Below are positions 36,501 through 48,630 of a stretch of DNA of 64,000 nucleotides, in pieces. Positions within the stretch are counted from its first letter, which is position 1. Each line of letters begins with the position of its first letter. A program made the translations under genes and the position numbers. Source of the DNA: Lutraria lutraria (lineage: Eukaryota > Mollusca > Bivalvia > Venerida > Mactridae); assembly GCA_964023205.1 (NCBI GenBank), contig OZ026846.1, forward strand, positions 33,872,194-33,936,193. Reading direction: 5' to 3'. A model generated the notes under the pieces. That model saw only the letters and a list, made by a program, of their open reading frames with translations, was not told where the DNA came from and ran no database searches.

Positions 36501-39500
36501 GAAATGTTGTCAGAAGCTATTTTTATTTTTTTGCAATATCGTTGAAAAAAATACTATGCAATATTTCTATATGTACTTTGTGATAAAAATTTTTATTGCA
36601 AGTAAAAGTCTATTTCACTGATAAGATATCTTTCTAGGTAAAATAAGACCTACTTTAATTTTAAATCCAAAATGCTAATGGGGTTTTAAATATCCGTCTG
36701 AAAAGGTCTCTTATCATAATCCAATTATCACATGACAATAAAAAGCTGTTCATATATTTACATGATAATACAGCGGCTACTTGACGACTACGTTCTGAAG
36801 GTGCCGTCCAGTGTCTTAACACACCGTAACAAGCCGGGTATAACAAACCCTGAAACATAGCAACACAGAAGTTGTTTGCGTACTAATTCTAATGAAACAT
36901 AATAAAAATATCATGTACTTTTGATCAAATGGGGACGAATTCCTCATTTAATTAGTTTTTACTATCAGTGCACTGTTCACATTATTTTGATATGCTTCGT
37001 CTGAAGGACTATTGACGTACTAGTTTACCGTGGTAAATTGAAGACAGTGTTTTGTTTTCAAAATACTTTTTGAGCCTTTACAAGCTTTCCTAATGGAAGT
37101 CTTAGACCAGAATATGAAATGTCAATGCATTATGCGACAATGTCCAATCATGTTCTTTTCAAGGTGCATCGTATCCTGGTGTATTGTTGAGTCGCTCCGA
37201 TTTCTGACAGTGAATTTAGTGATATTAATACAACAAGCAAATGGTTTATCCAGCCAGTGATGTACTTGCTCAGTAGCAACAAGAACACATGTATATAAAA
37301 AGGAAAGACATATGTTCATGCATCAAAATCCATCAAATTATTAGGCGGATGTTGAACAGGTTTTAACGTTGCGCCAACAGTAAGTGTCATACGACGAAGT
37401 CCTGCTTCAGCTCTTACAGTGGATGAAGACCCTATGCGTACATCAAGGAAGAACCACCGATCTCCCGTAAGCTAGTCGGACAGCTAACTCAAAAGGAAAA
37501 CTTCATCTGGATTAGGATGGGATTCGAACTCCGTAGCGAGACACTTATGATTATTAGCCATAGGCCGTAACCACTCCATCAAGGTGGGACCCGTATAAAA
37601 AGAAGAACCAGTGCCTTACCTGTACACGTGCCTAGATGACTTTAGAACCATGATAAGCTCATCATTGTGATAGGTCGATGACTTATGGTAATGATGCAGT
37701 TGATATATAGAACTTAACAAAAAATCAAACCTCTGACATTCCTTGTCCACAACGAACAGCACATGTTAACATGTAGAAATCATTCTCTATACAAACTGGT
37801 AACAACAGATTGAGTAAAGATGAAATCAGTATGCATCCGCCGTACAATCTGTAAAAAGTCGTAAAATAATGTTAACATAAATACGTTTATAGATATACGT
37901 TTACAATACATGTATCACAACGTTTGGTACTGTAAGATTATTCGGTATAATTCTATTCATTTCAAGCACTCTTTTTGAAACTGAACTATATTTCAGATTC
38001 CCATAGCCGTCACTCTCTCGACGCGCATGAATTTGGATGCGGACCAAAGTACTACGCTTTTTTTTCATCCGCTTTACAATTGTAAACCCTAGCTCCTATT
38101 CCATGTTTCAGTGTAAGTTTATGTAAGTTCAGTTTCCATGAGTACTGTCAGTGCTTTTATTCTAAATTTTATTACATTATTGTAATGCCCATAGCAGAAA
38201 ACTATGAATTAATTTTGTGGAAATATTTACACCATGAAAACAAGGAACAAGAATTATCGGACCGACTACATTATCTTTAAACAAGAAAAGGTTCGGGGGC
38301 TACCTCAGTATTGAATTGCACTTGTATTCAAAATTACCTTGCTTGCTTAATTGATTTCATTTTTACGTCAAATGAAGAAAGAACAGTTTGAAATAAGTAA
38401 AACGTAATACAAGCATATTTTAAACGTACAATAATTGTTCTTTTCCATATTTAAAATATTATTAAACCTTTTACAATACTACAAGACAGCGCAGTATTAT
38501 TTCATCTTACTTGAAACTTGGCCAAACAGTCGTGAACAATGCTCCGGGAAGTTGTGTAATAAGATGTCCAATATAGAACACACTGTGTAGAAAGCCAACC
38601 ATTTGACTGTCCCACCGAACATGTGGTAACTGTAAGATAATATCTATACATGATATACCGACAATAACACTATTAAGTACAGTGCAACCTCTACAAAGCG
38701 ACACACTTTCGGAATAGCAAAATTATGTTGTTGTTAAAAGAAGAATGTTGCTCTAGAGAGGGTCGCTTTGGAGAGGTTGTACTGTAGTTAACAGGTTTGC
38801 CTTATTTAGAGAACCACACATTTCTAAGCCAAGGCCTTGTTCTAGTGGTTACTGCGCTGGACATGTAACCCGGCGATCCGAGTTCGATTCCCGATCGCGG
38901 CAGGTCATAATTATCTATGAAATTTTAACAAAAGAAATGTCAATATTCAACAATTTGTGGATAAGTTGCCAGCTCCTTGTAGAGTGAAGGGTAAGTTAGC
39001 AGTGGTTGGAATACAGTCCAGGAAAACCAATAAGTTGAACCAGCCGCCGTACTGATTCTATCAGATTTATTCTATTTGTCGTATATAACCGAATTATCGC
39101 TGAAAAATGGTGTCAAATCCACTAAAACGATACGAAATTTCGCCCAAGTTCGCCTCCAAGCATGTATTTTGTCTCTGGTCACTCCTTGTGAAATTTAACT
39201 CAAATATGCAAAAAAGACAATAAGTCAAAGCGATGCGACTGGCAGAAAAAAACAAGTAGATTAACATTGCATGCGTAATACCAGCTTTCGGTCCATTGGA
39301 CAGAATAAGCGAAACGCAATGTTTCTGATAATGCACACCAATCAAGGCCAACCTAATCATATGAAAAATATTTACCATTTAAACAACCGTGTTTACACCA
39401 GGCAAATCGTTTTTTTTTTGAATGACAAAAGGTTTCATGCATTATTTTGCCTTAGCACCAAATCAATTCAACTTCCATTGGCGCTTCGGTTTGGAATTAA

Positions 39501-41985
39501 TAGTCTGGTGGCGAAGTACTTACGTTATTTTCTCTGTTATCTTGCGTATCGATTCTTATATAAATGTGAGATTTTACAAGACTATCAAATATTAAACATT
39601 CAGGTGAAAATCAATAAATTAAGATTATGTTATTGTTATTCGTGAATTATTCAAACTGCTAATAGGAATACAATGCTTACAGAACTGACTTATCAAGTTA
39701 CATCAAATTAGTCAGAAAGAATGGTGAAGTTGAACAGTGAGTCATGAAACGTACGTAAGCAATTATCTATATACAGAAATACTTGGCATAAACTTTATAC
39801 AGATAATAAATGCTCTTACATGATTTGTTTAAACTTAAAAAAAATACTCAAACTATGTGCACTGTAATTTATTAATTTATTTCTCCGCATTGAACGCCAT
39901 TTTCAACATAATATCATTTCAGTCTTGTCGTGGCCGACAGTTATCATAACCAGCTACCCTGGAGTTCATTTAGGCCTCAACATTGCATTAAAAGTAGTTT
40001 TCTTTTGAAATATTTCTGGTTGCAAATTCTGCTGTTGATAGTAAACTGGAACATTTTTTTCCAAATAACCTTCACAAACAACTATATTTTCAAGTACACA
40101 TCTAGATTTTAGGCTTTGAAATATAACTTGTATGTAAACTTATAGGCAAGCAACAGCTGGTGACATTATGTGTTGTATTATTCAATACCAGTGTGACATT
40201 TGTGCGTTTAATCTGTAAGATAATTCTTCGTAAATCCATGAGTATGTAATGAGTCATATTATATCGCGGTGAATTACAGAATATAAATACGTCACCTAGG
40301 TTACAAATTGGATAATGATATATAAGTGTGCGATTATATGAAGTGAAGCAATTATCCAAACTGTTAATAATGTTCATTTTTTGCGTCGTGGTGTGGTATG
40401 TAGCCATTAACAGATGGTAAAAAATCTACTGGTTAAAACAAAAGATATTGCAAAGATGAAAAACACACATTTAAATCAATTTAACATAACGCTTTGTAGT
40501 TATCAGTCTGGTTAAGTCTGTGCGGCCTTAAAGTATAGACTTATTAGTTCATGTGTAATTTATGACAATTATGGTTCCATTAGGAACTTATGGTCACGTG
40601 ACTTATACATAAACACAAATGTACAGTACAACCTCTCCAAAGGAACACCCTTTGGGAGAAGCAAAACTATGTTGCCGTTGAGAGATTGTTGTTCTAAATA
40701 GGTACAATTAATAGTTAAATCGTGCAGTTGGAAAAAATCATGTTGTTTTTGAAGGGAGGTTGTTGCTCAAGAGAGGGTCGCTCTGGAGAGGCTGAACTGT
40801 ACATAAATGTATATAAGTTTTGCATTCAGCAACAAAATATCCATCTTAAGATCAATAATAGTGTTGTTCTCGCTCACCGTTGATAAACATATTTGCATGC
40901 ATTTACTCTTTAATAGTTACATTACATAGGACATATGACACACGGCGACACGTTGGTAACTATGGTGACTATAATAAAACACCGAATGATAACACTATGA
41001 AAATAAATATGCAGAAATGTTATTATATTTCTGCTTGTAATTGACCATCGGATTATGTAAAAGTATATTATTGTAGCTACAGCTCACTGATATCAATGCC
41101 CGTACATTTCTGACTAAACAGACAAAATGTTGGCCCTGAAAAAAAAACTGTATTGTGTATCATTCTGATGATTATTTTATGGATTAGTGACCTCCAGAAC
41201 TGAAAGTATGTTGAAGAAAAGATAAAAGCTAACATTAATATAACAGTCATTTAATTATTTAGAACAAAATAACCTCCGAAAAATGGTCACCTTATGTCTT
41301 TCCAAGGCGTGACATTTGTTCACAGGTTTGATTGTAAATAAATACGCTTAACAGCGTACCTGTTTTAATTCTATATATTCAATCTTGTATATATATATAC
41401 ATACGAGTATATTGTATTATTTTTTCTGAATCACTTACTTTACAATTAACGTTTTACTTTTCAATACTTTTACGACACTTTTATCTAGATTTTAACGCCA
41501 ACGATTAGCCGATCATTCTCTTATCCAGAATTCTCAAAACATAAGTAATAATTTGAGAGAACTTTTAAATAATACGCGTAAATATGTGTGAATAGTAAGC
41601 CCAGACAAATATGTTAGAGAATTTAGGACTACAGTATCATACTTACATTAATCAACGAGTCTACACTACCGACTTTTTCGTACGCTCGCTTGTCTAATAT
41701 CATTACCACGGTAACACCAACATTTGTCCGCATGGCATACACCAACAGCATACCTAGTCCTAACAACACAGTGACAATAATACGTTTAGGAATATAACAT
41801 CTACAATATGACACTCCGCAACATTTACTTTGTGATTTACTCATCTGTTCATTTCTATTGTCCACGTGCGAACAAATGGCTTCATTGTAATTAGAAGCTT
41901 CACTTTCTACGTTGTCTTCCGGTTGTACAAACTCGAGGGAATGTACGTAACGTTTCTTTGGCCACTCCAATTTCTCTTCCGCCAT
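27514..41985 (-). CDS. SLC17-family organic anion transporter (sialin/VGLUT-like), 12 exons
   Basis: Exons on the minus strand: 41985-41647, 38629-38511, 37848-37731, 36849-36762, 35871-35785, 35354-35221, 33574-33428, 31532-31400, 30566-30456, 29649-29522, 28485-28401 and 27821-27514. Phases agree at all eleven junctions and give 598 residues, normal for the family. Family marks: R86 in AMRTNVGV of TM1, H128 in VGFLHSVF of TM2, R185 and E192 in the TM4 segment AVRCGQGMSEG, LYPACYGVLRHW, PSERSR, PWKSILTSLPVFAI, and GWSVNHYDLSTRYAS. R86, H128, R185 and E192 correspond to charged residues needed for transport in vesicular glutamate transporters. N-terminus (about 65 residues) and C-terminus (about 90) are hydrophilic and cytoplasmic. 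The loop after TM2 (GALFTTVWPSFK) departs from the usual glycine-rich family motif. Expected in a vesicle, lysosome or plasma membrane; substrate not predictable. Mollusc genomes often have several such paralogues. Confidence 0.93.
27933..28225 (+). mobile_element. tRNA-derived SINE in intron 11 of the SLC17 gene
   Basis: Head with box A (TTAGCTCAGTGCTTGGAGC) and box B (AGTTCGAACCCCG), a central domain, and a tail GTTGAAAATGGCGTTAAGTC ending in AAATAAA. Inserted antisense to the transporter between exons 12 and 11. Confidence 0.8.
28550..28812. repeat. Dispersed repeat with GGAC tetranucleotide run
   Basis: Contains AGTAAAAAAGGGACCATAACTC, GAAAACCAAAGTTTGAACGGA-like words and (GGAC)n at about 28725-28755. 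A homologous copy lies at about 62222-62470 without the long GGAC run. It lies in intron 10 of the SLC17 gene. Confidence 0.6.
29685..29848. mobile_element. pogo/Tc1-mariner-like MITE (copy 1)
   Basis: Ends CAGTACAACCTCTCC and GGAGAGGTTGCACTG form inverted repeats; TA precedes the left end, but the right end is followed by TT. No ORF. It sits 35 bp upstream of the exon 10 acceptor of the SLC17 gene. Confidence 0.65.
31533..33275 (-). repeat. 52-bp minisatellite made from a 3' splice site and exon start
   Basis: About 33 head-to-tail copies of a 52-bp unit fill nearly all of intron 7 (31533-33427) of the SLC17 gene. On the coding strand each unit reads CTAATTCTATTTATAG followed by ACTGGGTTCTATGC and ACATATTGTCA. 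Exon 8 itself starts ACTGGGTTCTATGC directly after the same TTCTATTTATAG and then has GCATATTGTCA. The unit therefore equals the end of the intron plus about the first 35 bases of the exon. One copy has a small insert (about 32828) and the copies farthest from exon 8 are the most worn. Confidence 0.93.
34980..35200. repeat. Dispersed repeat relic in intron 6
   Basis: Contains GGACGGACCGACCGACATG and GAGGGGGTATAATTA, features of the GGAC-type dispersed repeats also seen at 28550 and 61200. No coding capacity. Confidence 0.4.
35885..36180 (+). repeat. Irregular short tandem repeat rich in GATC (intron 4)
   Basis: Alternating versions of a roughly 30-base unit, AGATCAGTATAGATCCTAC followed by ATAAGTAATGAT or AATGTTTTGGA. 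It lies just upstream (minus strand) of exon 5 of the SLC17 gene. Confidence 0.75.
36368..36690. mobile_element. 323-bp MITE, copy 1 (intron 4)
   Basis: Imperfect inverted ends (TTAAAGTCCAATTAGC and GCTAATGGGGTTTTAAA) flanked by TA on both sides. A clear homologue lies at about 58766-59112 and a partial one at about 47345-47450. No ORF. Confidence 0.7.
37375..37600 (-). mobile_element. tRNA-derived SINE, intron 3 of the SLC17 gene
   Basis: On the minus strand, box A-like CCTTGATGGAGTGGTTACGG and box B-like GAGTTCGAATCCCATCC are followed by a body with GCTGTCCGACTAGCTTACGG. The body resembles that of the SINE at 42290. It is in the same orientation as the gene. Confidence 0.65.
38680..38784. 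mobile_element. pogo/Tc1-mariner-like MITE (copy 2)
   Basis: Inverted ends CAGTGCAACCTC and GAGGTTGTACTG, with TA on both sides. The 105-bp copy ends 51 bp upstream of the exon 2 acceptor (minus strand) of the SLC17 gene. Confidence 0.8.
38838..39118 (+). mobile_element. tRNA-derived SINE in intron 1 of the SLC17 gene
   Basis: Box A (GTTCTAGTGGTTACTGCGCTGG) fits a tRNA D-arm loosely; box B (AGTTCGATTCCCG) is intact. The body ends CCGAATTATCGCTG and AAAATGGTGTCAAATCC, the tail shared with other SINEs here. Confidence 0.75.
40624..40799. mobile_element. pogo/Tc1-mariner-like MITE (copy 3)
   Basis: Inverted ends CAGTACAACCTCTCC and GGAGAGGCTGAACTG flanked by TA on both sides (40622-40623, 40800-40801). 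176 bp, no ORF, in intron 1 of the SLC17 gene. Confidence 0.8.
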
Positions 41986-44100
41986 TTTACTTCTTAGCGT
42001 AAATCCTTAATTTCCCATTGTTCATTGGCGACAGAATTACGCTACTGCTCTATATGAGTTATTATTCAGGCTGAAATCAACATATATGACAAAATAAATT
42101 ATGCAAAGAAAATTACGCTAACATTTCGCCTTTTATTCTTTAATAATGCAAGCATTACCAGCACAGTGTAAAACATCAATTTATAAACTTAGGCATAATA
42201 AATTATTTGCCTTCCTTTTGTTATACTCTTTTATGCATACGAATGGTTAAATTATATACTACACATGTATTGTATGGTTGAAGGTTTACTATTTCCAGCT
42301 AGTATCACATGTTTCTCACAGCTGTCTGTTCGAATCCCAGCCAAGACCAGACAGTGTTGAGGAAGCTGTCCGGCTAGTTTACGGACCGTCAGTGGTTCTA
42401 CCCAGATATATACATGTACTAGGGGTCATCATCCACCGTACATGCTTCAAGAAAAGCCAAATGACCCTGGTTCTCGGTGCGATGTTAGAACCCGATGAAA
42501 ATACACCTAAGGACAAAAGTATAGCCCGGTCAACAACAATGCTTTATACATGTACATGTATATTGTTTTTTGTTTTGTTTATTATAGTACATTAATGAAA
42601 ATGGTCCCATCCAAAATAATACGCTATGGGTCGTTCAGTTTTTTTATATGAATGTGTATGTCTGGTATAATAAAAAAATAGTGTACGTCGTAAAATACCA
42701 AGTAATAACCGATTTTAGAATAATCAAGAAAAACCGAACCGGATAAGACAGCAAACATTGATAAAAATAGTTTAACAAAAATATACAAGATCTTGTATTC
42801 TTGTGATTTAACATCAAACAATACTCGAATATCTTTATCGTAAAATTAAACATCAATTTACCTTGATAATGTTAATATCCGAATATATAACACATCCCTT
42901 TTATCATAAGCTCTCAAAAATAGCCGAGTGAACGCAGATTTCACGACACCGTGTATAGATCTCAGTTTATACAACGTTCACTAATTCTTGACTTTTATGT
43001 TTTTCATGTAGTTTTTAATTCCATTGACAAACCCATACATGGATGTCACGGTAAATAGTTTCAAATACACGCATCAATATATTTATCATGTACGGCGACA
43101 GCTGTATATAATTTGTTATTAGAATAATCTTGTAAGCAATAAATATATACAAAGTTGATTATATTTATTCTAAAGATTACGTATACATTTCCAATATTTC
43201 ATTTGAATGAATTATTGCAGTGTACATTGATACTCTGATCTATGCATACAAAAAACCATAGAAATTCACATATGTATTTACATATAACGTCTACTTATTG
43301 AAATTCTTATGTATATTATATATGTTTGTGAATGTCGCTGTTTGTGGAGGAAAATTACAACCAGTTATTAGGACCATAGGCACACGATTTCGTGATTTTT
43401 ATACGTTTACAGACGTTATTTTTCAAATTCACCCATCGAACAACGCAAACCTGTCGAAAGAAAAATCTTCATTTTTTCCCTTATTTAGTGTATAAAATAC
43501 TCCAAGGTAGTGAACTCGCCATCTTTTCGATTGACGGTAGTGACGAAAATAAGCGTGGGTCCCGGCTATGAAAAAAACTCGGTCTTCATGAAAACAACTC
43601 GACTATTTTGGGATTCGGTCATTCTGATTGGCTGTCCAGCTCGGCCATTATTAAACCGCTGCTTTATTTTATAGTTAATTAATAAAATTGTCAATATATT
43701 GGCCTTGTTTATGCATGGCTTAAGACAGTCATCCTAAACTTTGTCCGTTCGCTACCTCAGGCTAATATGAACAGAACAGAACAGAACATGTTAGATATGA
43801 CAGTCTTCAGTCCAATAACAAGGCAATTATGAACACTTATTTATTTACATTATACATGTATTTGAATTGACCTTGTAATGAAGTATACATAATATATTAG
43901 TGATTAGACCCAAATAGTTATGTCACATAAAAAATAACCAACAAAAAAAATCATATTTTTTTATAAAAATTGTTTCATATTTATAGACAAGGGATGGAAC
44001 TCTTGAAATACACTATACAATTTGGTCTAACACGGCCGTGTAACCCACTATTACCATACTAAATCCATGTATATACTAAGAATCAACACTCTCATTATCA
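41986..44100. other. SLC17 5' flank and intergenic sequence
   Basis: Presumed promoter of the SLC17 gene lies next to 41985, without a clear TATA box at a fitting distance. A SINE is at 42290-42570. Beyond about 42600 I see only AT-rich sequence. Confidence 0.4.
42290..42570 (+). mobile_element. Worn tRNA-derived SINE
   Basis: A recognisable box B (TGTTCGAATCCCAGCC, about 42327) is followed by a body with AGCTGTCCGGCTAGTTTACG, CAGTGGTTCTACCCAG and GGTTCTCGGTGCGATG. The box A half is degraded. The 105-codon open frame over it is not a gene. Confidence 0.6.
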
Positions 44101-44104
44101 CTAC

Positions 44105-44270
44105 GGGTGATCGATGGTTCAGTGATAACATGCTGGACTACTGAACGAAAGTCGTGGGTTCGAATCTCGACTCCGCCTTTTAATATTTGTTATTGAGTTA
44201 AAAACATCACAGGAAACGTGTCTCGGTGGTTAATACCGGGCACGATGAAGAACCAGGAAAAAATATTCGA
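44105..44270 (+). mobile_element. Truncated tRNA-derived SINE
   Basis: Box A-like GATGGTTCAGTGATAACATG and box B GGGTTCGAATCTCGACTC spaced as in a tRNA, followed by a short body with CTCGGTGGTTAATACCGGGC. The 3' part is missing. Confidence 0.55.
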
Positions 44271-44315
44271 AAAGAGTAGGGATATAAATGTCCGGCTTTC
44301 CTGTATCTTTTCCTC

Positions 44316-44322
44316 CCTCCCT

Positions 44323-44361
<39 letters not shown>
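44316..44361 (+). repeat. (CT)n microsatellite
   Basis: CCTCCCTC repeats run into about 16 CT dinucleotides. Adjacent 44400-44580 is an imperfect ATC/ACC-rich tract on the same strand. Confidence 0.9.
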
Positions 44362-44362
<1 letters not shown>

Positions 44363-44884
44363 GGCGACTCTGAATTGACCGTAGCTGTCGAATGGGCAGT
44401 AATATAACAGATGATAATACTCATTATCAGTATGACTATCATCATTATCACCATAACCATCATCATCAACATTATCAAAACAACCATCATCACCTTCAGT
44501 ACGACCATCGTCACCAGCGTCATCATCAAAACCAACACCAAGACCACTTCCTCTACAATCAATTATCATTATTATTGTTAACATGTTAAAGGGTTATGGT
44601 GACTTAAAGCTAAAACAAAACTGGTCTTGTGTCAATTTCTGTAAAAAAACTCTATGTACGAAATCTGATACAGGGCCATTTTTGGTCTTAAGTGAACCAA
44701 CCCCCGTCGTCGAATTCATTCTATATTCACCGTTGATATTGGATACAAAAAAAAAACGAAACTGACTGAAAACATAGCAGTATTTAATAATGTTAACATC
44801 ACCAATACAACAACCACTATATTCAGTAAAATGTTTTTACGTGGTCAGCATCTAAATTGGTGTCATCAATAAGGCCTTTGTAGC

Positions 44885-45350
44885 GGTGTGGTATTTATAA
44901 ATTGGCTGGGAAAGGTAAATTCCAAATAGATTCCAGATTTATATAGTGCCCTTTTCATACCATTCATACGTTCAAAGGCGCTTTACATAATGTTGCAGCC
45001 ACGAGGGCACAGGTGCCTCCTCTACCATTGCAGATACAGCATGATCTGACCAGAAGGATAGACTGAGAGAAAGCCCCAGAAGGGATAGAAAGATATTAGA
45101 TACATGTCCGTCGCGGGATGCGCCTAGCTCTTATTTCGAATAGGCAGCCTGATTATTTAATGTGCCCAGTGTATAGCACCGATACACAGCTTCCTGGCAC
45201 CTTTAATTAGTACTTAATATACAGTCGACACGGTCAGATATAGCGGGAAATGCTATGAATAGAATTTCGGAAATTTCCATGGCCCAGACCGGGAATCGAA
45301 CCCGGGACGTCTGAATTGACAGTCTAGCGCCTTACCATTGAGCTATTTCC
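44885..45350 (-). mobile_element. Long tRNA-derived SINE with an L2-like tail
   Basis: Read on the minus strand: a tRNA-Asp-like head (45350-45275) with box A (TAGCTCAATGGTAAGGCGC), GTC in the anticodon position and box B (GGGTTCGATTCCCGG), then a body, then a 3' end with AAAGCGCCTTTGAACG and GGGCACTATATAAAT, which resembles the 3' tail of L2-type LINEs. The acceptor stem of the head has several mismatches, so it is not a working tRNA gene. Confidence 0.7.
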
Positions 45351-45362
45351 GCTATATATTCA

Positions 45363-45438
45363 CCAGCCTTATTAGCTCAGTTGGAAGAGCATCTGACTTT
45401 CAAGCAGCAGGTAGCGGGTTCGAGCCCCGTATCGGGTA
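45363..45438 (+). pseudogene. tRNA-like sequence (TTC anticodon position), degenerate
   Basis: Box A (TTAGCTCAGTTGGAAGAGC) and box B (GGGTTCGAGCCCCG) are excellent and spaced like a tRNA. The anticodon loop reads CTTTCAA, which would give Glu-TTC, but the anticodon stem has two mismatches. It starts 13 bases from the oppositely oriented tRNA-like head of the neighbouring SINE. Confidence 0.5.
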
Positions 45439-45599
45439 CATTATTTTCCTCCCCCTATTTAACCTTTTAAGGTCGTTGTTTTGTTCGATCACCATCGAAT
45501 TAATAGTATTAGATACATCTAGATTATCATTTTTTTGTACAACGTAAAAACGATTAGGCTTACTTGGACTATAAGCTAGCCTCATTTAAATGGCAACCA

Positions 45600-45735
45600 T
45601 AATTATTGACTGACTTGGTGTCTTGTTGGCTGGGTGTCCTACTGTCTAGTTGGCTGGCCGTCTGAGTGGTTGACTGTCTGGTTGATTGGCCGTCTGGATG
45701 GCTGCCTGGCTGTCTTAATGTCTGATTGCTTAATT
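45600..45735 (-). repeat. Degenerate (TGNC/TGGC)n tract
   Basis: An imperfect run of GTCTGG/TTGGC words. The short frame across it on the minus strand is compositional. Confidence 0.6.
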
Positions 45736-45739
45736 GGCT

Positions 45740-47344
45740 AATAAATAACTTCAGTATACATATAATTGACACAAACTAAGGATTTGCCAACTGTTACATA
45801 CTCGTGCCCTCAAGTTACAAAATGATTAATAATAATGCATACAACAAGCATACTTTTAAGTTGTACAACTTTGTCATTCTACGAAAACCGTACCAGTCAT
45901 TCAAAGTTGAGATTGTACATATATGATTGATTGTTTAATGGGACAAATCTGTCGATATGATGCAGTCATAAGCACAGATGTAAGTTACAGAATGATAATG
46001 TGTTTGGAAATAATGAATCAAAGTTGCATTCGAATACTGTAACGATATTTTAGTTAAACCATGTTTTCTATTTTACCAGCTTGCCAAAGAAACAAGTAAA
46101 TAAAACTGGTACAACGTGATCTAAATGTTGACGTTGAATACTTTGTTGCTATCAGATTGTCATAAGAAATGTCTACAGATAATGTCTCCAATGTCTCGTC
46201 TTAACTGAAAGTTGATGGGCACAAACATATGGAATACCGACATACGTAGCACATGATTATTTATGTGAACATATATCATTTTTCGTCATCAGTTACTTGT
46301 ATAATCATCGTCAATGACTTCCATGTGGTCCGGTATGGTACAGGTTGTACATACGACCCTGCCCATAATCCTAGCGAACAAACACACGCTATGAACACCT
46401 TTCATGGCATAAGGACGTATATTACTTTCATGATTATTTTTGGCATTGAGTTGTACTAACCTTTGGTTTAAATATATGTATTTGTCAAGACAAGACATGA
46501 AACACTCGTATACAAAACAAACATCTAGACAAATTGATTGAACCGAAAGCAGCTAGAGCTCTCCAACCTTTGATTGATTTGAATATTATAATTTGTGCAA
46601 TTCTAACATGCACTTATATTTCTATTTCATGTTTTAAGGGCGTGGCCAATTGGTCACATTGCGAAAACATTTAGTAGAGTGAGGAAACATGTTATATTCT
46701 TTTTGTCGTTTCGACTTCGTGGCACCGTTATATGTCGCATCGTCGTGAAATATCACACCTACTTTTAACAGTCGACACGGTGACTGTTAAATTAAACATA
46801 CATCGAGATAGTTAAAGACATGGTTGCGACATTTAGTGGCATGAAAAGTGCGATATCTAACAGTATATTCGACATTTCATGGCGATGCGACATTCATAAG
46901 TGTCAAAGACTTAATGTGTTGTATTCTTATATAACATAATTTGTATGCCTGGAGAAATTCTCATGTCAATACTATTGTTTCAAATTGCCTTTCAAAGTGT
47001 CTCGCGTTTCGATCATTACGAAATGGTTTTAGAGGTTAAAACATTGTAACCTAAGGGAACTGGGCGGCTCATTAAGCTAAACACTTAGTGAAATTATTAC
47101 GGACAGTGCAAAGTAAACTTGAACTTGTCAAGAAACCAACATTTGGTCCTTATATAAAGAGCTAATAATTCCAAAGTTAAAACATGCAAATTAGGAAAAC
47201 AACTTCTGTTATCTACAAACGTATGGTCCCTATCCTCGGATCCTGCAGCACAAGTTGACTATGTATTATAATGAATTTCATAATTCATTAAAGCCATCTT
47301 TAAAGAAACAGCATTTTAGGCTAACATCAATAACAAACTTAGTA
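45740..47344. other. Intergenic, no gene seen
   Basis: AT-rich sequence without a supported ORF, RNA gene or repeat family. Confidence 0.5.
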
Positions 47345-47450
47345 AAGACACATTAGCTTTTGAATTTAGTAACACAGAACAATAGATAAAATGATAGTAA
47401 AATATAAGAAATACATTTTATTTGCTTCAAACAGTATGATATTTCAAACC
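47345..47450. mobile_element. Partial copy of the 323-bp MITE
   Basis: ACATTAGCTTTTGAATTTAG, GATAGTAAAATATAAGAAAT and TTTGCTTCAAAC match the left third of the elements at 36368 and 58766. The right part is lost at the edge of the 38-bp array. Confidence 0.6.
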
Positions 47451-47536
47451 ATCTTAATATATATATATACAAAACAGGCACAATATTTATTGATGATAAG
47501 CGTACCAAACATGCACTAACACTCGCACTCAAAGAT

Positions 47537-48630
47537 AATCACTATCATACATTCACGAATACTAACACACATATAATCACTATCATACATTCACGAATAC
47601 TAACACACATATAATCACTATCATACATTCACGAATACTAACACACATATAATCACTATCATACATTCACGAATACTAACACACATATAATCACTATCAT
47701 ACATTCACGAATACTAACACACATATAATCACTATCATACATTCACGAATACTAACACACATATAATCACTATCATACATTCACGAATACTAACACACAT
47801 ATAATCACTATCATACATTCACGAATACTAACAAACATATAATCACTATCATACATTCACGAATACTAATACACATATAATCACTATCATACATTCACGA
47901 ATACTAATACACATATAATCACTATCATACAATCACGAATACTAACACACATATAATCACTATCATACATTCACGAATACTAACACACATATAATCACTA
48001 TCATACATTCACGAATACTAACACACATATAATCACTATCATACATTCACGAATACTAACACACATATAATCACTATCATACATTCACGAATACTAACAA
48101 ACATATAATCACTATCATACATTCACGAATACTAACACACATATAATCACTATCATACATTCACGAATACTAACACACATATAATCACTATCATACATTC
48201 ACGAATACTAACACACATATAATCACTATCATACATTCACGAATACTAACACACATATAATCACTATCATACATTCACGAATACTAACACACATATAATC
48301 ACTATCATACATTCACGAATACTAACAAACATATAATCACTATCATACATTCACGAATACTAATACACATATAATCACTATCATACATTCACGAATACTA
48401 ATACACATATAATCACTATCATACATTCACGAATACTAACACACATATAATCACTATCATACATTCACGAATACTAACACACATATAATCACTATCATAC
48501 ATTCACGAATACTAACACACATATAATCACTATCATACATTCACGAATACTAACACACATATAATCACTATCATACATTCACGAATACTAATACACATAT
48601 AATCACTATCATACATTCACGAATACTAAC
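47537..48630 (+). repeat. 38-bp satellite array, about 29 copies
   Basis: Near-identical head-to-tail units with ATCACTATCATACATTCACG and AATACTAACACACATATA. It begins about 360 bp downstream of the stop codon of the first SMB-like gene (minus strand). The unit matches the 46-bp monomers of the array at 55010 except for about 8 missing bases. Confidence 0.95.

Noticed and set aside
44207..44589. Overlapping Asp/Gly, Val/Met and His-rich ORFs
   Set aside because: Simple-sequence translations of the CT and ATC tracts.
45363..45438. Functional tRNA-Glu gene
   Set aside because: Promoter boxes are good but the anticodon stem has mismatches and the acceptor arm does not pair well; listed as degenerate.
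47537..48630. CRISPR-like array
   Set aside because: The units are contiguous without unique spacers and the genome is eukaryotic; these are satellites.
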